Shown in pieces: positions 19,131-27,426 of a DNA stretch of 64,000 nt. Position numbers and translations under genes: made by a program. The notes beneath the pieces were generated by a model. That model made no database searches, had not been told where the DNA came from, and was given only the letters and a program-made list of their open reading frames with translations. Position 1 is the first letter of the stretch; every line of letters begins with the position of its first letter. The stretch comes from Halorussus litoreus. Its GTDB lineage: Archaea > Halobacteriota > Halobacteria > Halobacteriales > Haladaptataceae. Location: NCBI RefSeq assembly GCF_003382685.1, contig NZ_KZ859505.1:1-64000 (forward strand), written 5' to 3'.

Positions 19131-20150
19131 CTACGCGTCTGCTTCCGCCTCGCCGAACACCTGTATCTCCAGGTCCTCGTTGCGCTCCACGTCGAGGAGC
19201 ACGGCGAGCGCGAGCGACGTGGCGCTCACCAGTCCGGCCACGCCGACGTGGTCGAGGTCGATGGCCACGCCGCCGAGTACCCCGAGACCGGCGAGGAGCG
19301 TGGCGAGGAGTCCGAGGACGCCCAGCACGTAGCAGAGGACGGTCGAGCGGTCGCCATCCTCGGTGGACTGGGTCCGGAGCCGGCGACAGAAGTTCACGAG
19401 CAGGAGCGTCGACAGTCGGGGCACGAAGGTCCGGTACCGAATGGTGCTCTGCTCGTCGCCGTAGAGCGCGGGGACCGCCACGTCGGCGACCTGCATACCG
19501 CACTCGTTCAGGCGCACGAGGAGCTCGTTGGCGAAGCCGTACTCCTCGTAGAGGTTCTCGACGTCGAGTTCGTCCAGCGCACGGTAGGAGATAGCGGTGT
19601 AGCCGTTCTGCGGATCGCCGATGCGCCAGTAGCCGCTGGCGATCTTCGTGAGCAGCGAGAGCACGGCGTTGCCGAACAGCCGGAATCGGGGCATCCCGTC
19701 CCGGAACTCGGGGTGGAGGAGCCGGTTGCCCTTCGCGTAGTCGGCTCCGTGGTCCACGACGGGATCGAGGAGGCCGTCGAGCAGGTCGGGGTCCATCTGG
19801 CCGTCGCCCGCCATCACGGCCGTCACGTCCATCTCGTCCCGATAGGCGCGTCGATAGCCGGTCTTGATGGCTCCGCCGACGCCGCGGTTGGTCTCGTGAC
19901 GGATGGGGACGACGCGCTGCGAGGAGGCGAGGCCGCCGTCAGCGATGGTGGCGTCGGCTCGGCGCTGGCTCGCGACCCGATTCGCCTCGTCGGCGTGGTT
20001 GCGGATCTCCTGCCACGTCCCGTCGGTCGACTGGTCGTCGACCACGTAGACGCGGTCCACGAAGTCGGGCATCGTGTCGATGACCTCCCCGACGAACCCC
20101 TCCTCGTTGTACGCCGGGACCACGACGCCGACGGTGTGACCCTTATACAT
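19131..20150 (-). CDS. GT2 family glycosyltransferase, dolichyl-phosphate hexose synthase-like
   Basis: A 339-aa membrane-anchored enzyme. Residues 1-220 are a GT-A domain: GVVVPAYNEEGFVGEVI, VYVVDDQSTDGTW, the DGQMDPD metal-binding motif, and GNAVLSLLTKIASGYWRIGDPQNGY, which is characteristic of DPM1/DPG synthase relatives. Two C-terminal transmembrane helices follow (VLGVLGLLATLLAGLGV and the next). It probably makes a lipid-linked hexose for glycan assembly. The ATG at 20150 is chosen because the sequence before it is not GT-like; a 23-codon upstream ORF overlaps it. Confidence 0.88.
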   Translation of the reverse strand: MYKGHTVGVVVPAYNEEGFVGEVIDTMPDFVDRVYVVDDQSTDGTWQEIRNHADEANRVASQRRADATIADGGLASSQRVVPIRHETNRGVGGAIKTGYRRAYRDEMDVTAVMAGDGQMDPDLLDGLLDPVVDHGADYAKGNRLLHPEFRDGMPRFRLFGNAVLSLLTKIASGYWRIGDPQNGYTAISYRALDELDVENLYEEYGFANELLVRLNECGMQVADVAVPALYGDEQSTIRYRTFVPRLSTLLLVNFCRRLRTQSTEDGDRSTVLCYVLGVLGLLATLLAGLGVLGGVAIDLDHVGVAGLVSATSLALAVLLDVERNEDLEIQVFGEAEADA

Positions 20151-20214
20151 CGTTCGACGCCGCTGCGGTGTCGGTCGTCCGATAGCAGTCACAGGCAGAA
20201 CGGGTCTCAGTCAT
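20143..20214 (-). CDS. 23-codon upstream ORF overlapping the GT2 start
   Basis: ATG at 20214, 23 codons with the pair CDC in the middle, TAA at 20145-20143 just inside the GT2 gene. A TATA-like GTATAAC (plus 20252-20257) lies about 40 nt upstream. It may be a coupled leader peptide. Open frames this short arise often by chance in GC-rich DNA. Confidence 0.25.
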   Translation of the reverse strand: MTETRSACDCYRTTDTAAASNDV

Positions 20215-20402
20215 GGCGCTCGCGTCTATTATTCCGACAGATACGACTTTGTTATACGCGCGCTTCGCGACGATTGGCGGAGGATATAACCGGATAGGGG
20301 CCGCCATCCGGCGAACAGGCCCCAACAACCGACCGGCTGACGCGAGCCTCGGGTTGGTCCGGTCCGATCAGGGCCGCTCGACTCCTCCCGCGTACGACGG
20401 GT

Positions 20403-20410
20403 CTTTATAC
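20403..20410 (+). promoter_or_regulatory. TATA box of the M42 peptidase gene
   Basis: CTTTATAC is centred 28 nt before the ATG at 20434, indicating a leaderless transcript. Confidence 0.65.
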
Positions 20411-20433
20411 CGGCGGAGCCGCCACGGTTCCGC

Positions 20434-21471
20434 ATGGATTTCGACCTGCTGTGCGAACTGACCGAGACGAGCGGCGTTCCGGGCTACGAGGACCGCGTGC
20501 GCGACCTCGTCCGCCGGGAACTCGACGGCGTCGTGGACTCGCTGCGGACCGACGCGATGGGCAACGTCGTCGGGACGGTCGAGGGGTCGACCGACTACGA
20601 GGTCGCGATCGCGGCCCACATGGACGAGATCGGCTTCATGGTCAAGCACGTCACCGACGAGGGGTTCCTCGAAATCGACGCGCTCGGCGGCTGGGACCCG
20701 GACGTGCTCCGGGCCCAGCGCGTGACGGTCCACACCGAGTCGGAGGACCTGACGGGCGTCATCGGCTCGATTCCGACCCACGTCCGGAGCGACGACGACG
20801 AGGAGTACTCCGTCGAGGACGTGACAATCGACCTCGGGCTCCCGGCCGAGGAGGTCGAGCAGCGCGTCTCTGTCGGCGACCTCGTGAGCACGGACCAGAC
20901 CACGGTCAGGATGGGCGACCAGATCACCGGCAAGGCGCTCGACGACCGGGTGTGTCTGCTCGCCATGCTGGCGGCCGCCGAGCGCGTCGAGGACCCCGAG
21001 GTAACTGTCCACTTCTGCGCGACGGTGCAGGAGGAACTCGGCGTGCGCGGCGCGCCAGCGGTCGGCGCGGACCTGGACCCCGACCTCGCGGTCGCGCTCG
21101 ACGTGACGGTCGCCAACGACATCCCCGCGGTCGATGACGAGGGCAAGTACGTCACGCGACTCGGCGACGGCGCGGCGATCAAGGTCAAAGACTCCAGCGT
21201 GGTCACGACGCCGAAGGTGTACCGCCGGATGGCCGCGCTCGCCGACGAGCGTGACATCGACCACCAGATGGAGGTGCTGCCCTCCGGGGCCACGGACACC
21301 TCGGGCTTCCAGAACACCCGGCGCGCGCGACCCGTCGGCGCGATTTCGATCCCGACGCGGTACCTCCACACCACGACCGAGACGGCCCACTGCGACGACG
21401 TGGAGGCCGCCACCGACCTGCTCACGGCGTTCCTCGAAACCGAGGACGGTCAGCACGACTACAGTCTGTAG
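20434..21471 (+). CDS. M42 family metallopeptidase (TET-type aminopeptidase)
   Basis: A 345-aa cytosolic dodecamer-forming aminopeptidase family member. Dinuclear-metal ligands are in place: His62 in AHMDEIG, Asp in GKALDDR near 167, the catalytic and ligand Glu pair in QEELGVRG near 199, Asp in ALDVT near 221 and His in RYLHTTTE near 311. The SGATDTSGFQ loop is typical of M42. Cleaves N-terminal residues from peptides downstream of the proteasome; residue preference cannot be read by eye. Confidence 0.93.
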   Translation: MDFDLLCELTETSGVPGYEDRVRDLVRRELDGVVDSLRTDAMGNVVGTVEGSTDYEVAIAAHMDEIGFMVKHVTDEGFLEIDALGGWDPDVLRAQRVTVHTESEDLTGVIGSIPTHVRSDDDEEYSVEDVTIDLGLPAEEVEQRVSVGDLVSTDQTTVRMGDQITGKALDDRVCLLAMLAAAERVEDPEVTVHFCATVQEELGVRGAPAVGADLDPDLAVALDVTVANDIPAVDDEGKYVTRLGDGAAIKVKDSSVVTTPKVYRRMAALADERDIDHQMEVLPSGATDTSGFQNTRRARPVGAISIPTRYLHTTTETAHCDDVEAATDLLTAFLETEDGQHDYSL

Positions 21472-21536
21472 AGCCCAGTTTTCGTTCCACCTTCTCACGC
21501 TCGCCCATTCTTCCCCTAACAAACTAGCTGTTCTAC

Positions 21537-21755
21537 CGCGAGCGACGAGCGATAGCGCGGCGCGAAGCGCCGCGGACACGCGAGCGGTGAAACCGCGAGC
21601 GAAGCGAGGAGCGAGCGGACCAAGGAACCCTCGAAGGAGCGAGGGCGAGGCGGCCTCGCCGCCTCGCTCCAAGCGACTGAGGGGGTGACGCCGTGTTTTT
21701 CATCAACGTTTTGCCAGCGAGGGAGGCGTCCCGCCGACCGAGCGCAGCAAAAGGT
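21537..21755 (+). repeat. Family B dispersed intergenic repeat, copy 2
   Basis: Same orientation and same 5' (CCGCGAGCGACGA) and 3' (GTTTTGCCAGCGAGGGAGGC to GCGCAGCAAAAGGT) blocks as the copy at 12695. The middle is longer, with internal hairpins such as CGCGGCGC-GAA-GCGCCGCG and GGCGAGGCGG-CC-TCGCCGCC. It ends ten bases before the cupredoxin gene's TATA box, so it may have delivered or displaced promoter sequence. It accounts for most of the 326-bp gap. Confidence 0.65.
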
Positions 21756-21764
21756 TGGACCGAA

Positions 21765-21773
21765 AGTATAGAG
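21765..21773 (+). promoter_or_regulatory. TATA box of the cupredoxin gene
   Basis: AGTATAGAG is centred 29 nt before the ATG at 21798 and directly follows the end of the family B repeat. Confidence 0.55.
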
Positions 21774-21797
21774 TACCCGCCACCGCTACCCTCGGGC

Positions 21798-22382
21798 ATG
21801 AGCACGGACGGAAGCGAGTCGGTCACGCGGCGCGGGTTCATGCGGACCGCCACGGGCGCGGCGGCGGCCGCGGGCGCGGCCGGAACTGCATCGGCGCAGG
21901 ACGAAACCACCGAAGGCGAGGACGGCGGCGGGGGCGGTGGCGGCACCGAGGAAGTGGCCGTCGGCCCCGGTGGGAGTCTGGTGTTCGAGCCCGCAGAACT
22001 GGAGATCCAGCCCGGCACGACGGTCCACTGGGTCTGGGACTCGGACAATCACAACGTCCAGCCCTCGGCTCAGCCCGAGGACGCCGACTGGAGTGGCACC
22101 GAGGGCGGCGACGACCAGACGTACAACACCGGCCACGAGTACTCCTACACCTTCGAGGTCGAGGGTGACTACGAGTACTACTGTACGCCTCACCGGCAGG
22201 CGGGCATGACCGGCACCATCACGGTGTCGGCGGACGCTGGCGGCGATGGGAGCGCCGGTCCCGCCATCCCGTCGAGCGCGAAGACCCTCGGCATCGCCAC
22301 CACCGCCGCGATGGTGTTCACGCTCGGGCTGGCGTACTTCTTCCTGAAGTACGGCGGCGACTACGCCGGCGTCGAGGAGTAG
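21798..22382 (+). CDS. Membrane-anchored halocyanin-like blue copper protein
   Basis: A 194-aa protein. The Tat signal TRRGFMRTATG and hydrophobic run end at about residue 34 (ASA). A Gly/Glu-rich linker precedes the cupredoxin domain (about 50-145) with type-1 copper ligands His in DNHNVQP, Cys and His in YYCTPH and Met in QAGMTG. A C-terminal transmembrane helix (ATTAAMVFTLGLAYFFL) leaves a short cytosolic tail. Likely a small electron carrier on the outer membrane face. No lipobox, so the C-terminal helix is the anchor. The ATG at 21798 is set by the TATA box. Confidence 0.9.
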   Translation: MSTDGSESVTRRGFMRTATGAAAAAGAAGTASAQDETTEGEDGGGGGGGTEEVAVGPGGSLVFEPAELEIQPGTTVHWVWDSDNHNVQPSAQPEDADWSGTEGGDDQTYNTGHEYSYTFEVEGDYEYYCTPHRQAGMTGTITVSADAGGDGSAGPAIPSSAKTLGIATTAAMVFTLGLAYFFLKYGGDYAGVEE

Positions 22383-22459
22383 CGCGGCTCGGAAGGGGAC
22401 TTTCGAGAGTTTTCACCGGTGTATCCGAACGCGAGCCTCGACTTCACCTCGTCGAGTGG

Positions 22460-23032
22460 CTAAATCTCGTCGGGCGACTCGTGGAGTGTCAAATTCACCT
22501 CGCGGCGCTCGCCTTCGAGGTCCTCGACGATCCGGGCGACCACCTTCTCGGCCTCCTTCAGGACCAGCGGTCGCACCTTGTCGACGACCCAACCGAGCGA
22601 GACCAGCGCCGGGAGGTCGAGCATGTCGGAACTCGCCGAGTTGGGGTCGAACTGGATGACCAGCCGGACGCGCGAGGCCGCCTCGGCGTCGTCGGGCGTT
22701 TCCGCGTCGTCGTTTGCGGCGTTGGGGGCTTCGTCGACGGACGCCTCGGGCGCGTCCTCGACCACCCACGCACCGTGCGCGTGGAGGTCCTCGACGATGC
22801 GCCAGTCGATGCGCTCGGGCGGGTCGGTGTCGGTCACGGCCGACCGGACGGTGTAGTTCAGCTTCCACCACTGAAGGTGGATGTCGTACTCGGTGCCGAC
22901 CTCGCCCTCGCCGTGGCGCTCGACCCGGTCGAGGTACTCCGAGTAGCGGGCGTACCCCTCGAAGTCGAGCAGGAACTCGTAGGCCTCCTCGGGCGGCACG
23001 TAGACGACGGTACTGAGTTCGACGCTGTCCAC
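22460..23032 (-). CDS. SRPBCC (START-like) family protein
   Basis: A 190-aa protein with the SRPBCC pattern: SVELSTVVYVPPEEAYEFLLDFEGYARYSEYL at the N-terminus, strand pairs around EYDIHLQWW and VRLVIQFDP, and a long C-terminal helix WVVDKVRPLVLKEAEKVVARIVEDLEGERREV that would pack over a hydrophobic cavity. An Ala/Asp-rich low-complexity insert (about residues 100-120) interrupts the domain. The start codon is GTG. Ligand unknown; coenzyme-Q-binding-like proteins share this fold. Confidence 0.78.
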   Translation of the reverse strand: MDSVELSTVVYVPPEEAYEFLLDFEGYARYSEYLDRVERHGEGEVGTEYDIHLQWWKLNYTVRSAVTDTDPPERIDWRIVEDLHAHGAWVVEDAPEASVDEAPNAANDDAETPDDAEAASRVRLVIQFDPNSASSDMLDLPALVSLGWVVDKVRPLVLKEAEKVVARIVEDLEGERREVNLTLHESPDEI

Positions 23033-23149
23033 GCGCCGGGATTCGGGTGAGTCCGGCGTAAAGGTTCCGGCGAGGAAAATCCGCTTTTAAGATCGGATAG
23101 TGTCGAGAATCGCCTCCACTGATGGTAGCTCGATGTTAAAATTGGATGT

Positions 23150-23381
23150 CGGCGCGCGCGAGCAACGCGAGCGAGGTCTGCGCGAGTGGAATGAGCGCAG
23201 GCTCGTGGGAGCAAGCTCGGACGGTGGACAAGTGAGCGACCAGCGGGAGCGAACGAGGAGGCTGGGGAGGTGTGAGGTTGCGGCGACTCATATGCCTCGG
23301 CAGTAGCTAGCTTCGTGATTCTTTGATTGATTGCTGAGTCCGAGCGAGCTACTGCTTGCGCCTCGGCGTGACCGCACAGCA
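23150..23381. repeat. Family A inverted repeat, copy 2 (right arm truncated)
   Basis: The left arm starts GGCGCGCGCG at 23151 and ends at CAGTAGCTAGC near 23311. The spacer is about 28 bp. The right arm begins GCGAGCTACTGCTTGCGCC and GCGTGACCGCA, then stops near 23381, where reading frame homologous to an ABC ATPase begins. The missing outer part of the right arm implies a deletion or recombination at this junction. Confidence 0.65.
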
Positions 23382-23675
23382 CCGGCGATCACCGACGCGC
23401 CGGACGCCGAGGAACTCGGCGCAGTCCGCGGGCAGGTCGAGGACGATTCGGTCGACTTCGTCTACGAGGACGAACGCGTACTCGATGACATCGACTTCGA
23501 GGCCGAACCGGGCGAGACGGTCGGGCTGGTCGGCCCCACCGGCGCGGGCAAGACTACGGTCCTGAAGCTCCTCGTACGGCTGTACGACGTGTCGGACGGC
23601 GCGACCCGGGTCGACGGCCTGAACGTCCGTGACGTGACCCTCGACAGCCTCCGGAACGCGGTTCGGCTTGTCTCC
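23382..23675 (+). pseudogene. Remnant of an ABC exporter-type ATPase (TMD-NBD family)
   Basis: About 98 codons read as the start of an ABC nucleotide-binding domain: ITDAPDAEEL linker, VDFVYEDERVLDDIDF, a complete Walker A (GPTGAGKTT), then LYDVSDGATRVDG and LDSLRNAVRLVS, the stretch that precedes the Q-loop. The transmembrane half, Q-loop, LSGGQ signature and Walker B are all missing. Upstream sequence is family A repeat; downstream sequence runs into the end of the convergent wHTH gene. It cannot encode a working transporter. Confidence 0.85.
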
Positions 23676-23699
23676 AGTTTGCCTGCCCGCGACTCGCCC

Positions 23700-24095
23700 T
23701 CAGTCCGCGGGCTCGGTTCGACGGGTGAGGTGGGACGGCGGCGACTCGGACTCGCCCGCGGCGCGGAGGTACGGATCGAGGTCGTGGGCTTCCGCAAGCT
23801 CCACGGTGCCGTCGTGCGCGTCGTAGTCGACGACCTTCGCATCAGCCAGCTTGGGCAGGTGGACGTGGAGCAGCGACGTCCGCACGTCCGCCGGCGAGGG
23901 TGACGCGTCACCCTCGCCCTGCTGCGCGCCCGCGCCGGCCTGCCACGCCGCGATGCGCTCGGCGAGTTCCTCGACCGTCGCCGCGCCGTCGCGCTTGACA
24001 GCGTACAGCACGCCGCGGCGGCGGGCGTTCGCCAGCAGGTCGAACGTGACGCTCACTTCGGCGCTGTTCTCTTCGGCGGGGGTGCCTTCGGTCAT
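23700..24095 (-). CDS. Winged-helix DNA-binding protein, DUF7344-like
   Basis: A 131-aa protein. Residues 15-80 match a haloarchaeal wHTH: VTFDLLANARRRGVLYAVKR, ATVEELAERIAAW, then DVRTSLLHVHLPKLADAKVVDYD and GTVELAEAHDLDPYL. A 20-residue Ala/Gly-rich insertion (AGAGAQQGEGDASPSP) separates the two halves. Probably a transcription regulator; target unknown. The ATG at 24095 is supported by a TATA-like GATATGC (plus 24119-24127) 28 nt upstream. Divergent from coaBC. Confidence 0.75.
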   Translation of the reverse strand: MTEGTPAEENSAEVSVTFDLLANARRRGVLYAVKRDGAATVEELAERIAAWQAGAGAQQGEGDASPSPADVRTSLLHVHLPKLADAKVVDYDAHDGTVELAEAHDLDPYLRAAGESESPPSHLTRRTEPAD

Positions 24096-24296
24096 ACGAT
24101 TCGTGGCTTGGACCGAGGGCATATCAACCGGCGTTTCGCTCCCGGTGCGTTCGGCGGAACCGTTCCGGCCGTTGCGACTGTTTCAATGCAATCTTTCCAT
24201 TTTTATTCGTTTCTTCGGATTCGGCGCTGTTTCCGAGACCGCGGTATTCAGCGGTTCTCCGCGACCGATGACGACGGCCCGGCGTGACTTCCACGG

Positions 24297-24303
24297 GTTT
24301 AAC
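24297..24303 (+). promoter_or_regulatory. TATA box of coaBC
   Basis: GTTTAAC is centred 28 nt before the ATG at 24328. This supports a leaderless start and rejects the longer upstream reading. Confidence 0.6.
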
Positions 24304-24327
24304 GGCTCACGCTCCGAACCCCCGGTA

Positions 24328-25530
24328 ATGCTCGCGGGAGTCAACGTCGCGCTGGGCGTGACCGGCAGCATCGCCGCGGTGAAGGTCGTCGAATTGGCCC
24401 ACGAACTCCGCCGGCGGGGCGCGTCGGTCCGGGCCGTGATGACGAATAGCGCCCAGAATATCGTCCATCCATGGGCGGTCGAGTTCGCCACCGAGAATCC
24501 GGTGGTGACCGAGATCACCGGCGCGGTCGAGCACGTCGAGCTCTGCGGTCGCGACGGCTGGGCCGACGCGTTCCTGATCGCTCCCGCGACCGCGAACACG
24601 GTCGGGAAGATGGCCGCGGCGGTCGACGACTCGCCGGTCACCACCTGCGCGACCACGGCGCTCGGCGCGGACGTACCGGTCGTGGTCGCGCCCGCGATGC
24701 ACGAACCGATGTACGACCACCCGGGCGTGCTCGACGCCATCGAGCGCGCCGAGTCGTGGGGCGTCGAGTTCGTGCCGCCCCGGATCGAGGAGGGGAAGGC
24801 GAAGATCGCGACCGAAGACGCCATCGCGCAGGCGGTCGCGCGCGAGAGTTCACCGGACCTCCTCGCGGGCGCACGGATCGTCGTCACCAGCGGTGCGACC
24901 GCCGAACCCGTCGACCCGGTGCGCGTGCTGACCAACCGGTCGTCGGGGAAGACCGGCCGGGCAGTCGCGCGCGCCTGCGACGCGCTCGGCGCGGACGTGA
25001 CCCTCGTCCACGGCGCGGTCGGCCCGCACGCGCTCGGCCGCGGGCCGGGCGTCGACGGCGTCCCGTACGTCGACCTCGTGAGCGTCGAGACGACGGCGCA
25101 GATGATCGACGCGGTGGTGGAAAGAGCGGACGGCGAAGCCGGAGACCACGAGGCCGACGCGCTCGTCTCGGTGGCCGCCATCGGTGACTACACCGTCGAG
25201 GCCGCCGACGAGAAGATCCGGTCGGGGCAGAACCTCTCGCTCGACCTCTCGCCGACGTCGAAGCTCCTCGACGAGGTGCGGGCGGCCAGCGACGTTCCCA
25301 TCGTCGGCTTCAAGGCCGAAACGTCGGGCGACGACGAGTCGATGGTCGAGCGCGCTCGCGAGACGCTCCGACGCGCGGACCTCTCGTTCGTCGTCGCCAA
25401 CGACGCGAGCGTGATGGGCGAGGCCGACACGCGCGCGCTGTTCGTCCGCGAACGCAGCGTCCGCGAGTACGTCGGGTCGAAGGAGAAGCTGGGCCGGCGG
25501 GTGGCCGAGCAGTTAGCTGGAGCGGTATAA
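24328..25530 (+). CDS. coaBC: Bifunctional phosphopantothenoylcysteine decarboxylase / phosphopantothenate-cysteine ligase
   Basis: Makes 4'-phosphopantetheine for coenzyme A. It is 400 aa, normal for the fusion. The FMN-dependent CoaC half has LGVTGSIAAVKVVELAHELRR, APATANTVGKMA and APAMHEPMYDHP. The CoaB half starts near 190 with VTSGATAEPVDPVRVLTNRSSGKTG and continues with DLVSVETTAQM, VSVAAIGDY and the lysine-bearing EKIRS. The family's usual APAMN is APAMH here. Monocistronic by spacing. Confidence 0.95.
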   Translation: MLAGVNVALGVTGSIAAVKVVELAHELRRRGASVRAVMTNSAQNIVHPWAVEFATENPVVTEITGAVEHVELCGRDGWADAFLIAPATANTVGKMAAAVDDSPVTTCATTALGADVPVVVAPAMHEPMYDHPGVLDAIERAESWGVEFVPPRIEEGKAKIATEDAIAQAVARESSPDLLAGARIVVTSGATAEPVDPVRVLTNRSSGKTGRAVARACDALGADVTLVHGAVGPHALGRGPGVDGVPYVDLVSVETTAQMIDAVVERADGEAGDHEADALVSVAAIGDYTVEAADEKIRSGQNLSLDLSPTSKLLDEVRAASDVPIVGFKAETSGDDESMVERARETLRRADLSFVVANDASVMGEADTRALFVRERSVREYVGSKEKLGRRVAEQLAGAV

Positions 25531-25644
25531 ATCGTAGATTCGCACGCGCGAGCGCGACGCGGACGACTTGGGAACGCGAGCCGACCGCGGGAAACCGAAG
25601 CAGTCTTTGGACGCGGGGCCCGCGTTTCGGGTAAGAGACTCACG

Positions 25645-25707
25645 ATGGTCGGCCACGGACAGGTGAACAGCCGCTTCGAACGAGATTACGACGACACAGT
25701 ACAATGA
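25645..25707 (+). CDS. 20-codon upstream ORF overlapping the mrpE start
   Basis: ATG at 25645, 20 mostly hydrophilic codons, and a TGA that overlaps the mrpE ATG as ATGA. A candidate coupled leader peptide for the antiporter operon. No convincing TATA box sits at leaderless distance, and an open frame of this size is easily produced by chance. Confidence 0.25.
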   Translation: MVGHGQVNSRFERDYDDTVQ

Positions 25708-26819
25708 CGGGAGCGAACGTCCTGGTTCCGGTTCGGGAGTCGGTCACGCTCAGGAACACGGTCGCCTACGCGGTCGACAGCGCGATCGAGTCCGAATCGG
25801 AGTCGCCACCGACCGTCCACTTCGTCTTTCCACTCGTCCGGCGCGCCGTCCTCGGACCGCCACCGGACGACGCCGAGGAGTTGCTCGGCCGGGTCGAGGC
25901 GTGGGCCGAGGAGGACCTCGAAGAGCGCGAGACGGACGTCCGGGTCGAGACGGCGTTCGTCGGCCGCGAGGAGTACCTGTTCAACCCCGGCGACTACGCC
26001 GACGTGCTCGCACGGTACGCGACCGAGCACGGCGTCGAGACGGTCGTGCTCGACCCGGAGTTCAACCCCGCGGGGATGACGCCGTTGCTGCCGCCGCTGG
26101 AGACCGAGCTCGAACGTCTGGGTATCGACGCGGAGATCGCGCCCGTCGAGCGACCCACGCGCCGGTTCCCCATCATGCGGCGCGCCAGCCTCGGCCAGTT
26201 CGTCGTGCTGTTCGGCTGGGCTTTCGGCTTCTACCTCCTCATCGCGGGGTCGCTCGCGCCCTTCGAACTCGCGACCGGCGCGATAAGCGGCCTCGTGGTC
26301 GCCGCGCTGCTGTGGCGCATCTCGCTGAGCGGCTTCGCCAACGTCCGCCGACTGGCGGGGCGGCTCGCCCGGATGGGGCTGTACGCCCCCTACCTGCTGT
26401 GGGAGATCGCGGTGGCGAACGTCCAGATCGCCTACGTGGTCCTCCACCCGAAGCTGCCCATCGACCCCGAAATCGTCGAGTTCGACGCCGCGGTGTGGTC
26501 CGAACTCCCAGTGACGACGCTCGCGAATAGCATCACGCTCACGCCGGGCACGCTCACCGTCGACGTGAACCGCCGGCAGTTCACGGTCCACGCGCTCACG
26601 ACCGAGACGCGCAAGGACCTGCTCGACGGCGGACTGGAGCGGGCGGTCCGGTTCGTCTTCTACGGGCGCTCGGCCGCCCGCATCCCGAGCCCCGCCGAGC
26701 GGAACGCGGAACGGACCTGGGAATCGGACGCGGACGCGGAGTCGGACGTGGCGGAAAATTCGGACTCGGACGCCGAATCGGGAGCCGACGACGACTCGAC
26801 GGGAGGTGAGAACGCGTGA
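25704..26819 (+). CDS. mrpE: Mrp antiporter subunit E with N-terminal UspA-like domain
   Basis: A 371-aa fusion. Residues 1-145 read as a universal-stress-type domain (VLVPVRESVTLRNTVAYAVD; HGVETVVLDPEF). Residues 165-320 are MrpE/MnhE: hydrophobic helices (FGWAFGFYLLIAGSLAPF, VAALLWRISL) then YAPYLLWEIAVANVQIAYVVLHP, LANSITLTPGTLTVDV and FTVHALT. The tail is very acidic (DADAESDVAENSDSDAES). First gene of the operon; its TGA overlaps the GTG of mrpF. The UspA part may gate or sense energy state (inference). Confidence 0.9.
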   Translation: MTGANVLVPVRESVTLRNTVAYAVDSAIESESESPPTVHFVFPLVRRAVLGPPPDDAEELLGRVEAWAEEDLEERETDVRVETAFVGREEYLFNPGDYADVLARYATEHGVETVVLDPEFNPAGMTPLLPPLETELERLGIDAEIAPVERPTRRFPIMRRASLGQFVVLFGWAFGFYLLIAGSLAPFELATGAISGLVVAALLWRISLSGFANVRRLAGRLARMGLYAPYLLWEIAVANVQIAYVVLHPKLPIDPEIVEFDAAVWSELPVTTLANSITLTPGTLTVDVNRRQFTVHALTTETRKDLLDGGLERAVRFVFYGRSAARIPSPAERNAERTWESDADAESDVAENSDSDAESGADDDSTGGENA

Positions 26820-27091
26820 GCTTCGTCAGTAGCGTCCTGCTGGGCGCGGCCGGAGCGCTCGTCCTCATCTCACTGGCCATCGCCTACCGGCTCGTCCGCG
26901 GGCCGACGATGCAGGACCGGGTCATCGCGGTCAACGTCATCGGCTCGAACATCGTCGTCATCATCGCGCTCGTAGCGGCCGCGACCGGCGAGGCGTCCGC
27001 GCTGGACATCGCCATCGTCTACGCGCTGTTGAACTTCCTGATGAGCATCGCCATCTCGAAGTTCACCGTCGAGCGGGGTGGTGTGCTGTGA
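26816..27091 (+). CDS. mrpF: Mrp antiporter subunit F
   Basis: A 91-aa protein with three transmembrane helices. The family hallmark YRLVRGPTMQDRVIAVNVIG sits after the first helix, and DIAIVYALLNFLMSIAISKF closes the protein. GTG start at 26816 overlapping the mrpE stop (GTGA) indicates translational coupling. Small membrane subunit of the hetero-oligomeric Na+/H+ antiporter. Confidence 0.93.
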   Translation: MSFVSSVLLGAAGALVLISLAIAYRLVRGPTMQDRVIAVNVIGSNIVVIIALVAAATGEASALDIAIVYALLNFLMSIAISKFTVERGGVL

Positions 27092-27426
27092 CGCCCCGCG
27101 AGATCGCCATCGCGGTGCTGGCGGCCGGCGGCGTGTTCTTCGCGTTCGTCGCCGCGGTCGGGGTGCTCCGGCTCCCCGACCTGTACACCCGCTCGCACAG
27201 CGCCTCGAAGAGCGATACCCTCGGGGCCGGACTCGCGCTGGGTGCCGTCGTGGTTACGTTCGGCGCCAACCTGTCAGCTGTCAAGGCACTCCTGCTGATG
27301 CTGTTCATGCTCATCACGAACCCGACCGCCGCCCACGCCATCGCGCGGGCGGCCGCGGAGGAAGGCATCGAACCGTGGACCAGAGACGACGGAACGCAGA
27401 CGAGCGACGAGGAGGTCGAACGATGA
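27088..27426 (+). CDS. mrpG: Mrp antiporter subunit G
   Basis: A 112-aa protein with three transmembrane helices. The family pattern is GVLRLPDLYTRSHSASKSDTLGAGLALG followed by KALLLMLFMLITNPTAAHAIARAA. GTG start overlapping the mrpF stop. The acidic tail (DDGTQTSDEEVER) overlaps the next start as ATGA. Confidence 0.93.
   Translation: MTPREIAIAVLAAGGVFFAFVAAVGVLRLPDLYTRSHSASKSDTLGAGLALGAVVVTFGANLSAVKALLLMLFMLITNPTAAHAIARAAAEEGIEPWTRDDGTQTSDEEVER

Noticed and set aside
23331-23903. Single 190-codon ORF including the ABC fragment as an intact gene
   Set aside because: Its N-terminus is family A repeat sequence and its C-terminus is antisense to the wHTH gene; only the middle 98 codons are ABC-like.
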